Notes: generated by a model not told the origin, from the sequence alone. A stretch of DNA of 64,000 nt from UBA8389 sp035719105 (GCA_035719105.1 DASTGN010000004.1:186001-250000), one strand, 5' to 3'; positions 1 through 8,898 are shown, counted from the stretch's first letter. Numbers and translations: made by a program.

Positions 1-313
1 AGGCTGCTTTCATCACTTCACCAGGCGCACAGAGATAATAGTTGGACAACCATTCCCAAAATCGAAGTTGCAGGTCTCTCAAAACAGGCATTTCATCCAG
101 CAAACTAAGAATCGGTTTGGTTTGATAATTGGTGGGGGCCTCCTGGTGAAGGCGCATGATGATGGCCGTATAAAGTTTTCGAGAACCTAATGGAACGATG
201 ACTCGACAGCCCACCTGGGCAAATGTGGACATTTCCTGCGGCACTGAATACGTAAAGGTTTGGTTCAGAGGCAGCGGGAGCAATACGTCGGCGAAAACCA
301 CCGGCGTCGTCAT
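1..313 (-). CDS. priA: Primosomal protein N' (replication restart helicase PriA), N-terminal part
   Basis: PriA restarts stalled replication forks: it binds branched DNA, unwinds it as a 3'-5' helicase and loads the primosome. Only the first 104 codons are in the window; the gene runs off the left edge. The translation begins MTTPVVFADVLLPLPLNQTF and continues with a pattern (FTYSVP, VGCRVIVPLGSRKLYTAII) typical of the PriA 3'-DNA-binding domain. The ATG at 313 overlaps the TGA of the upstream nuclease-like gene (ATGA), so the two are translationally coupled and priA is the last visible gene of the rhomboid operon. The helicase motifs and zinc cysteines would lie outside the window. The identification rests on the N-terminal domain only. 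Confidence 0.85.
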   Translation of the reverse strand, partial: MTTPVVFADVLLPLPLNQTFTYSVPQEMSTFAQVGCRVIVPLGSRKLYTAIIMRLHQEAPTNYQTKPILSLLDEMPVLRDLQLRFWEWLSNYYLCAPGEVMKAA

Positions 314-1392
314 GGCAATAGGAAATTGGCCCAAAGGGGATAGTGATCGGAATAACGCAAATGTTCCACCTTGGATTTCACACAACGGATATCGGGTGTG
401 TGTAAAATGTAGTCGATGCGGAACAAGAACAGGTTTTCATGGAAGGTATGTCCCCAACCATTTCCTCTCTCCACCCAACAATCCAGGATGTCGGAACGTA
501 TTTTTCGATAGGTATAGGAACCTGGAACATCGTTAAAATCGCCGCAAACAATAACTTTATAAGGAGATTCATGAATGACTTTGAACACGGCATCTGCTTG
601 ATTGCCTCTAATTTGGGTCGACTTGCCGACTTTGCTTCCGAGCAATCCGGCTACTTTGGTAATTTTAGCGGATTCCCTTTTTTGAATGATTTCGGTGTAT
701 TGGTCTTTTTCTTCCCTATTCAACTTATTGGATTCCAGGTGATTGTTTATAACGCGAACCGTATCCTTTCCAATTTTGATATCGTAAACCCAAGATGAGT
801 TCGATTGGCTTTCGTATTCAATTCGATGAAAACGCAAAATGGGATATCTGGATAAACAGACGACGGAGAATCGTTCTTCTTTTTCGCCCGTTGCAAAATA
901 TCGATATGCCTTTAACGCTTCCCTCGTTTTTTCGTCGAACCGGCCTTTCTGAATGAACCCTGCACCGACCTCCTGCAGGCAGACGATGTCTGGATTCAAA
1001 TCCCGAATGTATGCCACGATTGGATTCAGATTTTCAGTTGATTTTTTACCTGCATGGGTAAGAAATTCAACATTATAAGAAAGTACTTTAATTGTTTTTC
1101 CAGTGACTTCTTCTTGATTGAAATGTATCGGAAACCAAGATTTAGCAGAATCCAATGTTAGGAAGAAGCCAAGTAAAGGGACTATAATCCAAAGTTTTAG
1201 TCGAACTCCCCAATAAAAAATGAAGAAAAGATTCACCAAAGCAAGCACGGGGAAGGCATAACCCAAGAAAGAGAAAAGAACCGAATGTTCGGGCTTGATC
1301 AAATAAGCATGGCCACAAAGGATCAGCAACACAACTACCCCGAACGTAATGGTCAGGATGAAAGAATGCACTATTTTCCAAAAGCCGTTCAT
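310..1392 (-). CDS. Membrane-anchored endonuclease/exonuclease/phosphatase family protein
   Basis: A 360-residue protein with hydrophobic N-terminal segments (about residues 10-30, 38-60 and 66-81) followed by an EEP-fold catalytic domain. The family's metal and phosphoesterase motifs are visible: SYNVEF near 105 (Asn), LQEV near 139-142 (catalytic Glu141), NNHLESN near 217, GDFND near 285 and SDHYP near 348-352 (terminal Asp-His pair). The domain probably faces the periplasm after the membrane segments. EEP members include nucleases, sphingomyelinases and inositol phosphatases, so the substrate cannot be read from sequence. It lies 6 nt after the second rhomboid gene and overlaps priA by 4 nt, so it is one operon with them. 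The rhomboid-rhomboid-EEP order is, as I recall, common in Bacteroidales. Confidence 0.85.
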   Translation of the reverse strand: MNGFWKIVHSFILTITFGVVVLLILCGHAYLIKPEHSVLFSFLGYAFPVLALVNLFFIFYWGVRLKLWIIVPLLGFFLTLDSAKSWFPIHFNQEEVTGKTIKVLSYNVEFLTHAGKKSTENLNPIVAYIRDLNPDIVCLQEVGAGFIQKGRFDEKTREALKAYRYFATGEKEERFSVVCLSRYPILRFHRIEYESQSNSSWVYDIKIGKDTVRVINNHLESNKLNREEKDQYTEIIQKRESAKITKVAGLLGSKVGKSTQIRGNQADAVFKVIHESPYKVIVCGDFNDVPGSYTYRKIRSDILDCWVERGNGWGHTFHENLFLFRIDYILHTPDIRCVKSKVEHLRYSDHYPLWANFLLP

Positions 1393-1398
1393 GCGTTT

Positions 1399-2313
1399 TT
1401 ATGACTTGTTTTGCCCGTTTTTGCTTGATTCAAAAAGTTGTTGCTTTTCTTGTGCGGTCAAACTATCGTAACCCGACTTCTTGATTTTATCCAGAATCGT
1501 GTCCAATCTTGCCATTTCGGCCTTTTTCCGATCCCGGTATTCTTGATCAACATCGGGAGCTTTATAGGTTTGTTCCGATTTGGAGCGTCGATAGGTCACT
1601 TTCATTTTTGGTCTAGGACGGAAAAGGTTGGCAATACCATCAATGAAAGGATTGATCCAGTGCGTGATATCGATGTTTTGTCTCAGTGTCAGGCCAAACA
1701 AAAGCCCGGCCACGGCACCACCCAAATGAGCCATGCTGCCACCTGCGTTACTGCCGTTCAAACTCAAAACGTCCATCACGATCATGACGATGGCAAGCCA
1801 CTTCAACTTGATAGTGCCCAGTAGAAATAAGGAGACAGGTTCATCTGGACGATAAAATGCAACCGCGATACCAAGAGCGAGAATGGAGGCGGATGCACCC
1901 ATCAGGCTGGCATTTACGCCTTCGAACGCTGGAAAAAGATTGTAAAAAACGATAAAAAACAGCGCGCCAGAAAGACCGCCGATGACGTAAAGTCCTCCCA
2001 ACTGTCTTGGAGTGAACCAGCGCAGAAACATACCGCCGAAGAAAAACAACCAGAGCATATTGAACAATATGTGCATCAGATCCAGATGCACAAACATGTA
2101 GGTTATTGCTGTCCAAGGAGTTATCAGGAATTGTGGAAGAGAAGAAGGCATTTGAAGATAATTCATGAAGCCAAATGTTTCCACCTTAAAAAGTCCCAAC
2201 AAAACCATAATCAACCTCAACACCAGAAAAATGCCGGTATTGATGAAAATTAGTCTGGTAACGATGTTGCCCTCGCTGTATTTCAACTTTAATTTATCCC
2301 AAAAAGAATCCAT
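1399..2313 (-). CDS. Rhomboid family intramembrane serine protease with C-terminal cytosolic tail
   Basis: A 304-residue polytopic membrane protease. The catalytic serine lies in GASA (Ser141) and the catalytic histidine in MAHLGG (His196). The supporting HxxxN motif is at His81-Asn85 (HILFN). After the last membrane helix (about 210) comes a basic, polar tail rich in Lys and Arg. It ends in a short helical segment (about 255-297, ...DSLTAQEKQQLFESS) that resembles the DUF6576-type tail seen on Bacteroidota rhomboids. Rhomboids cut transmembrane substrates near the outer face of the helix; the substrate here is unknown. The ATG overlaps the end of the upstream rhomboid gene by 20 nt, indicating translational coupling. 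Confidence 0.9.
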   Translation of the reverse strand: MDSFWDKLKLKYSEGNIVTRLIFINTGIFLVLRLIMVLLGLFKVETFGFMNYLQMPSSLPQFLITPWTAITYMFVHLDLMHILFNMLWLFFFGGMFLRWFTPRQLGGLYVIGGLSGALFFIVFYNLFPAFEGVNASLMGASASILALGIAVAFYRPDEPVSLFLLGTIKLKWLAIVMIVMDVLSLNGSNAGGSMAHLGGAVAGLLFGLTLRQNIDITHWINPFIDGIANLFRPRPKMKVTYRRSKSEQTYKAPDVDQEYRDRKKAEMARLDTILDKIKKSGYDSLTAQEKQQLFESSKNGQNKS

Positions 2314-3076
2314 TGCCTATTCCTTTCTTTTTCCAATAACGTATTAAAAAATAGCCGAAAAGCATGCCTCCCAAGTGGGCAAAGTGGGCAACGTTGTCCC
2401 CCGAGAAATTGGCCACACCTGAAAATAGTTCCAAAAGTCCGTAACCGATAACCATGTATTTAGCCTTGATTGGAATGGGTATGAACATGAGAAATAGAGG
2501 CGCATTCGGGAATAGCATTCCGAAACCGAGTAGGATACCGAACACACTTCCAGATGCTCCAATGGTTACTAAGTAATTCAATATCTGATCCTTAGCCTGT
2601 TCAGCCTGTTCGGGACTGAAAACCATGCCTTGTGCAGATGGAAAATATTTCAGGAATGGTGCCATGTCGGGATTGGTCGCAAAATTTGCGGTTGCTTCCA
2701 ACAATGGATGCAGGGTGATGTACCAAGTCAGTTCTTGCATTAAAGCGGCGCCAATTCCGGTCACCATGTAAAACAACAGAAAACGCTTCGGGCCCCAGAC
2801 CTGCTCTAGAATTCGGCCAAACATATAAACACCGAACATGTTGAAGAACAAATGCGCCGGATTCAAAGGTGCATGCATAAACATGTATGTGATGATTTGG
2901 CTGAGATTAAAATGATCGGAGCCGATATAATGCAAACCTATTAAATCGTCAAGTTGAATGTTAAAGCGACGAAGCACAAAAGTCGCTCCCCACATCAAGG
3001 CATTGATGATGATCAGATTTTTTGTGACCATTGGAATGGAAGACATGAAGCCTGAAGAAGATCGAAAACTACTCAT
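2294..3076 (-). CDS. Rhomboid family intramembrane serine protease
   Basis: A 260-residue integral-membrane protease and the first gene of the operon. The core motifs are intact: HLFFN (His75-Asn79), GASG with nucleophile Ser175, and HFAHLGG with His234. A loop of roughly 50 residues (about 118-168), rich in Pro, Glu and Gln, separates two membrane helices and is longer than in the paralogue downstream. The two rhomboids are clearly diverged copies, so a division of substrates is likely. A perfect TAnnTTTG promoter element lies about 55 nt upstream of the ATG. Confidence 0.9.
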   Translation of the reverse strand: MSSFRSSSGFMSSIPMVTKNLIIINALMWGATFVLRRFNIQLDDLIGLHYIGSDHFNLSQIITYMFMHAPLNPAHLFFNMFGVYMFGRILEQVWGPKRFLLFYMVTGIGAALMQELTWYITLHPLLEATANFATNPDMAPFLKYFPSAQGMVFSPEQAEQAKDQILNYLVTIGASGSVFGILLGFGMLFPNAPLFLMFIPIPIKAKYMVIGYGLLELFSGVANFSGDNVAHFAHLGGMLFGYFLIRYWKKKGIGNGFFLG

Positions 3077-3130
3077 ATAAAGGATTTAGTTTGATTGCGA
3101 AGGCCGATGGAACCTGCCTTCTGACATTGA

Positions 3131-3138
3131 CAAAGGTA
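3131..3138 (-). promoter_or_regulatory. Promoter -7 element of the rhomboid operon
   Basis: Read on the minus strand the sequence is TACCTTTG, a perfect match to the Bacteroidota -7 consensus TAnnTTTG. No TTTG is found at the usual -33 distance; the nearest (3154..3151) leaves only a 12-bp spacer. Predicted transcription start is near 3125, giving a leader of about 50 nt. Confidence 0.5.
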
Positions 3139-3219
3139 TAAAAATAGGCACAAACCGTAGCTTTTTTGATTCTTTTTAATAAAAAATGACCCTTAGGATG
3201 TTTTTTTCTTCATTTTTTC

Positions 3220-3249
3220 TTGCAATAATGAAATTTAACCATACTTTTG
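3220..3249 (+). promoter_or_regulatory. Promoter of the HU gene
   Basis: TTG at 3220-3222 (-33) and TACTTTTG at 3242-3249 (-7, perfect TAnnTTTG) are separated by 19 bp, the normal Bacteroidota spacing. Predicted start is near 3255, with a leader of about 70 nt. A second, weaker -7-like element (AATCTTTG, 3280-3287) could give a shorter transcript. Confidence 0.5.
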
Positions 3250-3327
3250 CTTCAGTGTTTTCGAATTTAACACTCTATCAATCTTTGCATCAACCCCTTT
3301 TGTTAAACTTTATATTCTAATCGTACT

Positions 3328-3597
3328 ATGAACAAAGCAGAACTTATCAGTGCAATTGCCGACAAATCCGGCTTGAGCAAAGTGGACTCAAAAAAAGCCC
3401 TGGACGCATTCTTGGGTAGTGTTGCCGAAACGTTGAAAGCTGGCGATAAAATCGCATTAGTTGGATTCGGCACTTTTTCAGTAGTTAGCAAAGCCGCTCG
3501 TACCGGAATCAATCCCGCTACCAAGCAACCCATCAAAATTGCTGCCAAGAAAGTTGTTAAATTCAAAGCTGGAGCTGAATTGGCCGGTCAGATTTAA
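3328..3597 (+). CDS. HU family DNA-binding protein
   Basis: An 89-residue histone-like protein that bends and compacts DNA as a dimer. It starts MNKAELISAIADKSGLSK and contains the family's helix-turn-helix dimerisation part. The GFGTFSV turn and a beta-arm segment (ARTGINPATKQPIKI, residues about 57-71) carry the conserved Arg and Asn-Pro that intercalate into DNA. Length is exactly that of canonical HU. It is monocistronic, with its own promoter upstream and a strong hairpin terminator 20 nt downstream, before argS. Confidence 0.95.
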   Translation: MNKAELISAIADKSGLSKVDSKKALDAFLGSVAETLKAGDKIALVGFGTFSVVSKAARTGINPATKQPIKIAAKKVVKFKAGAELAGQI

Positions 3598-3616
3598 TAT
3601 CTTAAAATGACATTAT

Positions 3617-3649
3617 AAAAAAGCTACTCATTCCGGGTAGCTTTTTTTT
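3617..3649 (+). terminator. Rho-independent terminator after the HU gene
   Basis: An 11-bp stem (3617-3627 pairing with 3637-3647, AAAAAAGCTAC/GTAGCTTTTTT) with a 9-nt loop ends in a run of eight T. It separates HU from argS. Confidence 0.85.
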
Positions 3650-3664
3650 GTGTCTTTTTTGCCG

Positions 3665-3672
3665 TAACTTTG
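3665..3672 (+). promoter_or_regulatory. Promoter -7 element of argS
   Basis: TAACTTTG is a perfect TAnnTTTG match 23 nt before the argS ATG. A TTTG at 3647-3650, inside the T-run of the HU terminator, lies 14 bp upstream, closer than the usual spacing. Terminator and promoter are packed together. Confidence 0.5.
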
Positions 3673-3694
3673 CAACTCGCAAACCATTCGTCCC

Positions 3695-5488
3695 ATGACC
3701 ATCAGCCAACTTCTTGAGAAAAAAGCCCTTCAGGCCATTGAAAATCTTTACGGACAAACCGTGGATGTTTCCCAGATCCAACTGCAATCGACCAAAAAGG
3801 AGTTCGAGGGTGACTTGACATTGGTTACCTTTCCCTTGCTCCGAATATCTAAAAAGAAACCGGAAGAAACGGGTGAAGAACTGGGAAAATGGCTCCTCGA
3901 AAAGACTCCAGAATTGAGCAGCTACAACGTTATCAAAGGGTTCCTTAATTTGACGGTTTCACCCGCATATTGGTTGAACGAATTGGTTCTAGCGTCCAAC
4001 ACGACCGATTTCGGCCTTACTAAAGCAGGGGCCGATTCTCCTTTGGTGATGGTCGAATATTCCTCGCCCAATACCAACAAACCCCTTCACTTGGGGCATG
4101 TCCGCAACAATTTACTCGGATACAGCTTATGCCGCATTTTGGAAGCGAATGGCAACAAGGTTGTTAAAACCAACATTGTTAACGACCGTGGAGTCCATAT
4201 CTGCAAATCCATGCTGGCCTGGAAAAAATACGGGAACGGCGAAACACCGGCTTCCTCTGGGAAAAAAGGTGATCATTTGGTTGGTGATTATTACGTCGCA
4301 TTCAACCAACATTATTTGGAAGAATTGGCTGAACTTCAAGCCAAAGGTATGACCAAAGAGCAAGCGGAAGCGGCTTCAACCCTAATGGCGGAAACGCGTG
4401 AAATGTTGCTAGCTTGGGAAGCAGGCGATCCGGAAGTTCGTCAACTTTGGGAAACCATGAACGGTTGGGTTTATGCCGGCTTTGACGAAACGTATAATAA
4501 ATTGGGGGTCAGTTTTGATAAGATTTATTACGAATCTCAAACGTACCTGCTGGGTAAGGATGTGGTTCTCGACAACCTTGAAAAAGGAATATTTTACCGT
4601 CAAGAAGACGGTTCAGTTTGGGCTGACCTCACTGCAGACGGGCTGGATCAAAAAGTATTGCTCCGTGGAGATGGAACTTCGGTTTACATGACCCAGGATA
4701 TTGGTACTGCTAGCTTACGTTTCAGCGAGTATCCCATCGATAAGATGGTTTATGTAGTTGGCAACGAACAGAATTACCATTTCCAGGTGCTTTCCATCCT
4801 GCTTGACAAAGTGGGTTTTGCCTGGGGCAAAGATCTGGTTCACTTCTCTTATGGAATGGTGGAGCTACCAGAAGGTAAAATGAAGTCTCGTGAAGGCACG
4901 GTAGTCGATGCAGATGATTTGGTGGATGAAATGGTAGGCACCGCCCGTGAAACCTCTCGTGAACTTGGCAAACTCGATGGACTTTCCGAAGCTGAAGCCG
5001 AAGACATCGCCGAAATGGTTGGTATGGGTGCCTTGAAATACTTTATTTTGAAGGTGGATCCTCGTAAGAACATGACTTTCAACCCGAAAGAATCCATTGA
5101 CTTCAACGGAAACACAGGCCCGTTCATTCAATATACCCATGCTCGCATTAAATCGGTGCTCCGTAAGGCAGAAGAACAAGGTTTATCTTTTGACACAAAA
5201 CCGAACGTTGCAGGAAGCCTTTCGGACAAGGAGTTGTTCCTAATTCAGCTCATCGACAGTTTCCCTCAAACTGTAAAAGATGCGGCAGAAGGATTCAGCC
5301 CCGCCATTATTGCCAATTACATCTATGAGCTGGCAAAGGAATTCAACCAGTTCTATCACGATTATACTATTTTGAAGGAAAGCGACGAATCGCTCCGCGG
5401 TTTCCGATTATTGCTGGCTTCTACGACCGGAAAGGTCATCCGCACCGGCATGGATCTGCTTGGCGTTCGTGTTCCCGACCGAATGTAA
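3695..5488 (+). CDS. argS: Arginyl-tRNA synthetase
   Basis: A class I aminoacyl-tRNA synthetase of 597 residues that charges tRNA-Arg with arginine in the cytoplasm. An N-terminal Add-1 type domain (about 1-110) is followed by the Rossmann catalytic core with the HIGH-type signature HLGH near residue 132 (SSPNTNKPLHLGHVRNN). The KMSKS-type loop KMKSREG lies near residue 395, and the C-terminal DALR anticodon-binding domain ends in GVRVPDRM. Length fits the family. It has its own promoter and is followed after 19 nt by the metallo-beta-lactamase gene, with which it may be cotranscribed. Confidence 0.97.
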   Translation: MTISQLLEKKALQAIENLYGQTVDVSQIQLQSTKKEFEGDLTLVTFPLLRISKKKPEETGEELGKWLLEKTPELSSYNVIKGFLNLTVSPAYWLNELVLASNTTDFGLTKAGADSPLVMVEYSSPNTNKPLHLGHVRNNLLGYSLCRILEANGNKVVKTNIVNDRGVHICKSMLAWKKYGNGETPASSGKKGDHLVGDYYVAFNQHYLEELAELQAKGMTKEQAEAASTLMAETREMLLAWEAGDPEVRQLWETMNGWVYAGFDETYNKLGVSFDKIYYESQTYLLGKDVVLDNLEKGIFYRQEDGSVWADLTADGLDQKVLLRGDGTSVYMTQDIGTASLRFSEYPIDKMVYVVGNEQNYHFQVLSILLDKVGFAWGKDLVHFSYGMVELPEGKMKSREGTVVDADDLVDEMVGTARETSRELGKLDGLSEAEAEDIAEMVGMGALKYFILKVDPRKNMTFNPKESIDFNGNTGPFIQYTHARIKSVLRKAEEQGLSFDTKPNVAGSLSDKELFLIQLIDSFPQTVKDAAEGFSPAIIANYIYELAKEFNQFYHDYTILKESDESLRGFRLLLASTTGKVIRTGMDLLGVRVPDRM

Positions 5489-5507
5489 ACTCAAAATCCT
5501 TACGTCT

Positions 5508-6908
5508 ATGAAAATCACCTTCCACGGAGCAGCTCGGACCGTAACCGGATCCAAGCACCTTATTACATTGGATAACGGTAAGAAGTTGTTATTGGATTGT
5601 GGCATGTTTCAAGGCATGGGCAAAGAGACTTACCCGTTGAACAGGGAGTTGGGTTTCGATGCCCGGGAAGTTAGTTACATGGTTTTATCACATGCGCACA
5701 TAGACCATTCTGGTTTAATTCCCTTGTTGGTAAAATATGGTTTTAACGGGAAAATATACGGTTCGGAAGCAACGCTCGACTTAACAGCCATTCTTCTCAA
5801 AGACTCTGCACACATTCAGGAGGCAGATACCAAATTCTTGAACAAGAAACGCCTTGCAGAAGGCCGTGATCTGGTTGAACCCCTTTATACAACAGAAGAT
5901 GTAGACGATGCCGTTCTGCTTTTTGAACCTCTGCCCTATGACAAGCCCTTTGTAATCGACGAAAATATTGAGGTGGAATTGTTCGATGCCGGTCACATTA
6001 TTGGAAGCGCCACGGTATTCTTGAAAATCACAGAAAACGGCAAACTCACTCGAATCGGATTCAGCGGAGACGTGGGAAGGTACAACGACCCCATTTTGAG
6101 ATCACCTCAAACATTTCCTCAGGTGGATTACATGCTCATTGAGTCTACTTATGGGAACCGATTGCACGACAAGATTGAGGAAACGCCGGAACACTTACGG
6201 GAATTAATAGTGGAAACCTGCATCGACAAACGCGGAAAATTGATTATTCCTGCATTCAGTGTCGGTCGGACCCAAGAGCTGCTGTTTGCCTTAAATGAAC
6301 TGGAACTTAACAATCGATTGCCGAATGTTAAGTATTTCGTGGACAGCCCGTTATCCGTTGCAGCTACCAACGTAGTGAAAAAACACCCCGAATGTTTCAA
6401 CCGCGCTGTTCAAAAGATATTAAAGTTCGACAACGACCCATTCGATTTCAGAGGGCTGCATTTTATAGAAGACAAACGTGATTCTCAGGCTATTAACGAC
6501 ATTAAAGACCCTTGCGTCGTCATTTCCGCATCGGGCATGGCCGAAGCTGGGCGGGTAAAACACCACATTGCCAATAGCATCGGAAATCCCAAAAACACCA
6601 TCCTGATGGTGGGTTATTGTGCCAAAAATACGCTAGGAGCCAGACTAAAGGAACATCCGACCGAAGTGAGCATTTTCGGAGATGTTTTCAAGGTGAGGGC
6701 CGACATCCGACAGATTGAATCCATGTCCGCACATGCCGATTACAACGATCTTTGCCAATACTTATCCATTCTGGATCCAGAAAATGTCAAACGTGTTTTC
6801 GTTGTGCATGGGGAGCCGGAAGTTCAGGATGAATTCCGCGAAAGGATTATTCGAAAAGGTTTCCGTAACGTGGTCATCCCAGAAAAAGGCGAATCGTTCA
6901 AATTGTAG
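5508..6908 (+). CDS. Beta-CASP metallo-beta-lactamase family RNA-processing nuclease
   Basis: A 466-residue protein of the CPSF73/YSH1-like branch. The zinc-binding HxHxDH motif (SHAHIDHSG, about residues 60-68) is intact. So are the beta-CASP signatures: a conserved GRTQELL region, PCVVISASGMAEAGRVKHH, and a late HAD/HGEPE segment (ESMSAHADY, VVHGEPE). Family members are RNA endo- or 5'-exonucleases; the physiological RNA target is unknown. I start the gene at the ATG at 5508 (MKITFHGAARTVTGSKH), the usual beginning in this family. An earlier in-frame ATG at 5460 would overlap argS and add 16 residues with no domain content. Confidence 0.9.
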   Translation: MKITFHGAARTVTGSKHLITLDNGKKLLLDCGMFQGMGKETYPLNRELGFDAREVSYMVLSHAHIDHSGLIPLLVKYGFNGKIYGSEATLDLTAILLKDSAHIQEADTKFLNKKRLAEGRDLVEPLYTTEDVDDAVLLFEPLPYDKPFVIDENIEVELFDAGHIIGSATVFLKITENGKLTRIGFSGDVGRYNDPILRSPQTFPQVDYMLIESTYGNRLHDKIEETPEHLRELIVETCIDKRGKLIIPAFSVGRTQELLFALNELELNNRLPNVKYFVDSPLSVAATNVVKKHPECFNRAVQKILKFDNDPFDFRGLHFIEDKRDSQAINDIKDPCVVISASGMAEAGRVKHHIANSIGNPKNTILMVGYCAKNTLGARLKEHPTEVSIFGDVFKVRADIRQIESMSAHADYNDLCQYLSILDPENVKRVFVVHGEPEVQDEFRERIIRKGFRNVVIPEKGESFKL

Positions 6909-6964
6909 TAAGGCGACTCATTCTGTATTTTTATGCACACAAAAGTGAATTATGTGTAATTTTC

Positions 6965-6995
6965 TTGCAATAACAAAGGATTTTATGTTCCTTTG
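6965..6995 (+). promoter_or_regulatory. Candidate promoter of korAB
   Basis: TTG (6965-6967) and TTCCTTTG (6988-6995, 7 of 8 to TAnnTTTG) are spaced by 20 bp. The element overlaps a perfect inverted repeat, which could make it a regulated promoter. Predicted leader is about 47 nt. Confidence 0.4.
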
Positions 6996-7000
6996 TTATT
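6969..7000. repeat. Perfect 12-bp inverted repeat over the korAB promoter
   Basis: AATAACAAAGGA at 6969-6980 is followed by an 8-nt loop and its exact reverse complement at 6989-7000. There is no T-run after it on either strand, so a simple intrinsic terminator is unlikely. The right arm covers the putative -7 box, which suggests an operator or an RNA hairpin at the 5' end of the kor message. Confidence 0.6.
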
Positions 7001-7047
7001 CTACAATCAGACTTCTTGTTTCATCTTCAAAAGATTAAAAGAAAACT

Positions 7048-8898
7048 ATGTCAGATACTGCTAAAATGACTTCACTTGAGAAAGTGGTCATTCGCTTTTC
7101 AGGCGATTCTGGTGATGGGATGCAGCTTACCGGCAGCCTTTTTTCCAACCTTTCCGCCATTTATGGTAATGAAATTTCCACTTTTCCAGATTATCCTGCC
7201 GAGATTCGTGCTCCACAAGGTACTTTGAGTGGGGTCTCTGGTTATCAGGTACATGTAGGTTCCACACGGATTTATACTCCTGGAGATTTGGCCGACGTAC
7301 TCATTGCCATGAACCCTGCTGCGCTTAAGGTCAACAAAAAGCACATCAAATCAAATGCCATCGTCATTGTTGACGAGGACGCTTTTGACAAGGCAGGATT
7401 GAACAAAGCTAATTTTAAAACGGAGAATCCTTTTCTGGAACTTGGAATGACTGGCATTCAGCTCATTTCTGCCCCCATTTCAACCATGGTGAAAGCGAGC
7501 CTTTCAGATAGTGAAATGGACAATAAAAGCATTCTTCGAAGCAAGAATATGTTTGCTTTGGGCCTACTTTGCTGGCTGTTCAATATTCCGGTCGATGCGG
7601 CTATGCACTTGCTCGAAAACAAGTTCAAAAAGAAACCAGCCATCTTGAATGCCAACCTCAAGGTTTTGGTGGATGGCTATAATTTCGGTAACAACACGCA
7701 CGCCAGCGTTTCTACCTACCACGTGGACGCGACCGAAATGCCCAAGGGAACCTATACGGACATCAAAGGGAATCAGGCTACTGCTTACGGTCTTATCGCT
7801 GCCTCGGAGAAGTCAGGGCTGCCCCTTTTTCTGGGTAGTTATCCCATTACTCCTGCAACTGAAATTCTGCAGGAACTGGCTGCACGCAAGGATATGGGGG
7901 TAAAAACCATTCAAGCTGAGGACGAAATTGCAGGCGTTTGTACTGCCATTGGCGCCAGTTTTGCCGGAAACCTTGCTGCAACATCCACTTCTGGCCCCGG
8001 ATTGGCATTAAAGACCGAAGCCATCGGCTTGGCCGTCATGGCTGAACTTCCATTGGTAGTAGTGGATGTTCAACGTGGAGGTCCTTCCACTGGGCTTCCT
8101 ACTAAAACAGAGCAATCGGATCTTTATCAAGCGCTTTACGGCCGCAACGGCGAGAGTCCTCTGGTGGTTTTAGCAGCCAGCACTCCGGCCAACTGTTTTG
8201 ATTTTGCATTTATGGCTTCAAAATTGGCCATCGAGCATATGACACCCGTTATTTTGTTAACCGACGGATTTCTAGCCAATGGCTCTTCTGCATGGCGTTT
8301 GCCCGAAATGAATAATTATCCGGTTATTGTTCCTCCATTTGTACATAAAGATATGCAGGAAACCTGGAAACCATACTTCAGAAATCCCTCCAACGGATCT
8401 CGTTATTGGGCAATTCCTGGCATGGAAGGTTTTGAGCACCGCATCGGAGGTCTTGAAAAGGATCACTTTACATCAGCCATTTCGACCGATGCCAAAAATC
8501 ACCAACGCATGACCGATTTGCGTCAGGCTAAAATCGACCGCATTGCAGACGTTATTCCTCAGCTCGAAGTGCAGGGGAGTCTCGATGCCGAATTATTGGT
8601 TGTTGGTTGGGGTGGCACTTTTGGCCATTTGTATTCCGCTGTCGAAGAACTCATTGCCGAAGGTTACAAAGTTGCACTGGCTCATTTTAATTACATCAGT
8701 CCCTTGCCGAGCAATACGGAAGCTGTCTTGAAAAAATACCCGAAAGTCGTTGTTTGCGAACTTAATCTGGGTCAGTTTGCAGGTTATCTCCGCGCGAAAA
8801 TCTCAGGAATTGCTCCGCTTCAACTCAACAAAGTGGAAGGTCAACCTTTCATGGTCGAGGAAGTCAAGGAATATATCAAATCAATTATCAATGCATAA
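7048..8898 (+). CDS. korA: 2-oxoacid (2-oxoglutarate):ferredoxin oxidoreductase, fused gamma-alpha subunit
   Basis: Part of the thiamine-diphosphate enzyme that reversibly converts 2-oxoglutarate plus CoA to succinyl-CoA, CO2 and reduced ferredoxin, feeding the anaerobic or reductive TCA branch. The 616-residue chain has a gamma domain first (about 1-190, with FSGDSGDGMQLTGSLFS and DYPAEIRAPQGT). The pyruvate-ferredoxin-type alpha domain follows (about 225-480, with GSYPITPATEILQEL and TSTSGPGLALKTEAIGLA), then a C-terminal domain ending in the ELNLGQ region. The gamma-alpha fusion is the typical two-subunit KorAB arrangement. It is followed directly by korB (stop at 8898, ATG at 8899). Substrate assignment to 2-oxoglutarate is by family resemblance. 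Confidence 0.92.
   Translation: MSDTAKMTSLEKVVIRFSGDSGDGMQLTGSLFSNLSAIYGNEISTFPDYPAEIRAPQGTLSGVSGYQVHVGSTRIYTPGDLADVLIAMNPAALKVNKKHIKSNAIVIVDEDAFDKAGLNKANFKTENPFLELGMTGIQLISAPISTMVKASLSDSEMDNKSILRSKNMFALGLLCWLFNIPVDAAMHLLENKFKKKPAILNANLKVLVDGYNFGNNTHASVSTYHVDATEMPKGTYTDIKGNQATAYGLIAASEKSGLPLFLGSYPITPATEILQELAARKDMGVKTIQAEDEIAGVCTAIGASFAGNLAATSTSGPGLALKTEAIGLAVMAELPLVVVDVQRGGPSTGLPTKTEQSDLYQALYGRNGESPLVVLAASTPANCFDFAFMASKLAIEHMTPVILLTDGFLANGSSAWRLPEMNNYPVIVPPFVHKDMQETWKPYFRNPSNGSRYWAIPGMEGFEHRIGGLEKDHFTSAISTDAKNHQRMTDLRQAKIDRIADVIPQLEVQGSLDAELLVVGWGGTFGHLYSAVEELIAEGYKVALAHFNYISPLPSNTEAVLKKYPKVVVCELNLGQFAGYLRAKISGIAPLQLNKVEGQPFMVEEVKEYIKSIINA

Noticed and set aside
198..798. Plus-strand frames of 112 and 119 codons at the left edge
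   Set aside because: Antisense to the EEP-family gene and priA, both with clear motifs.
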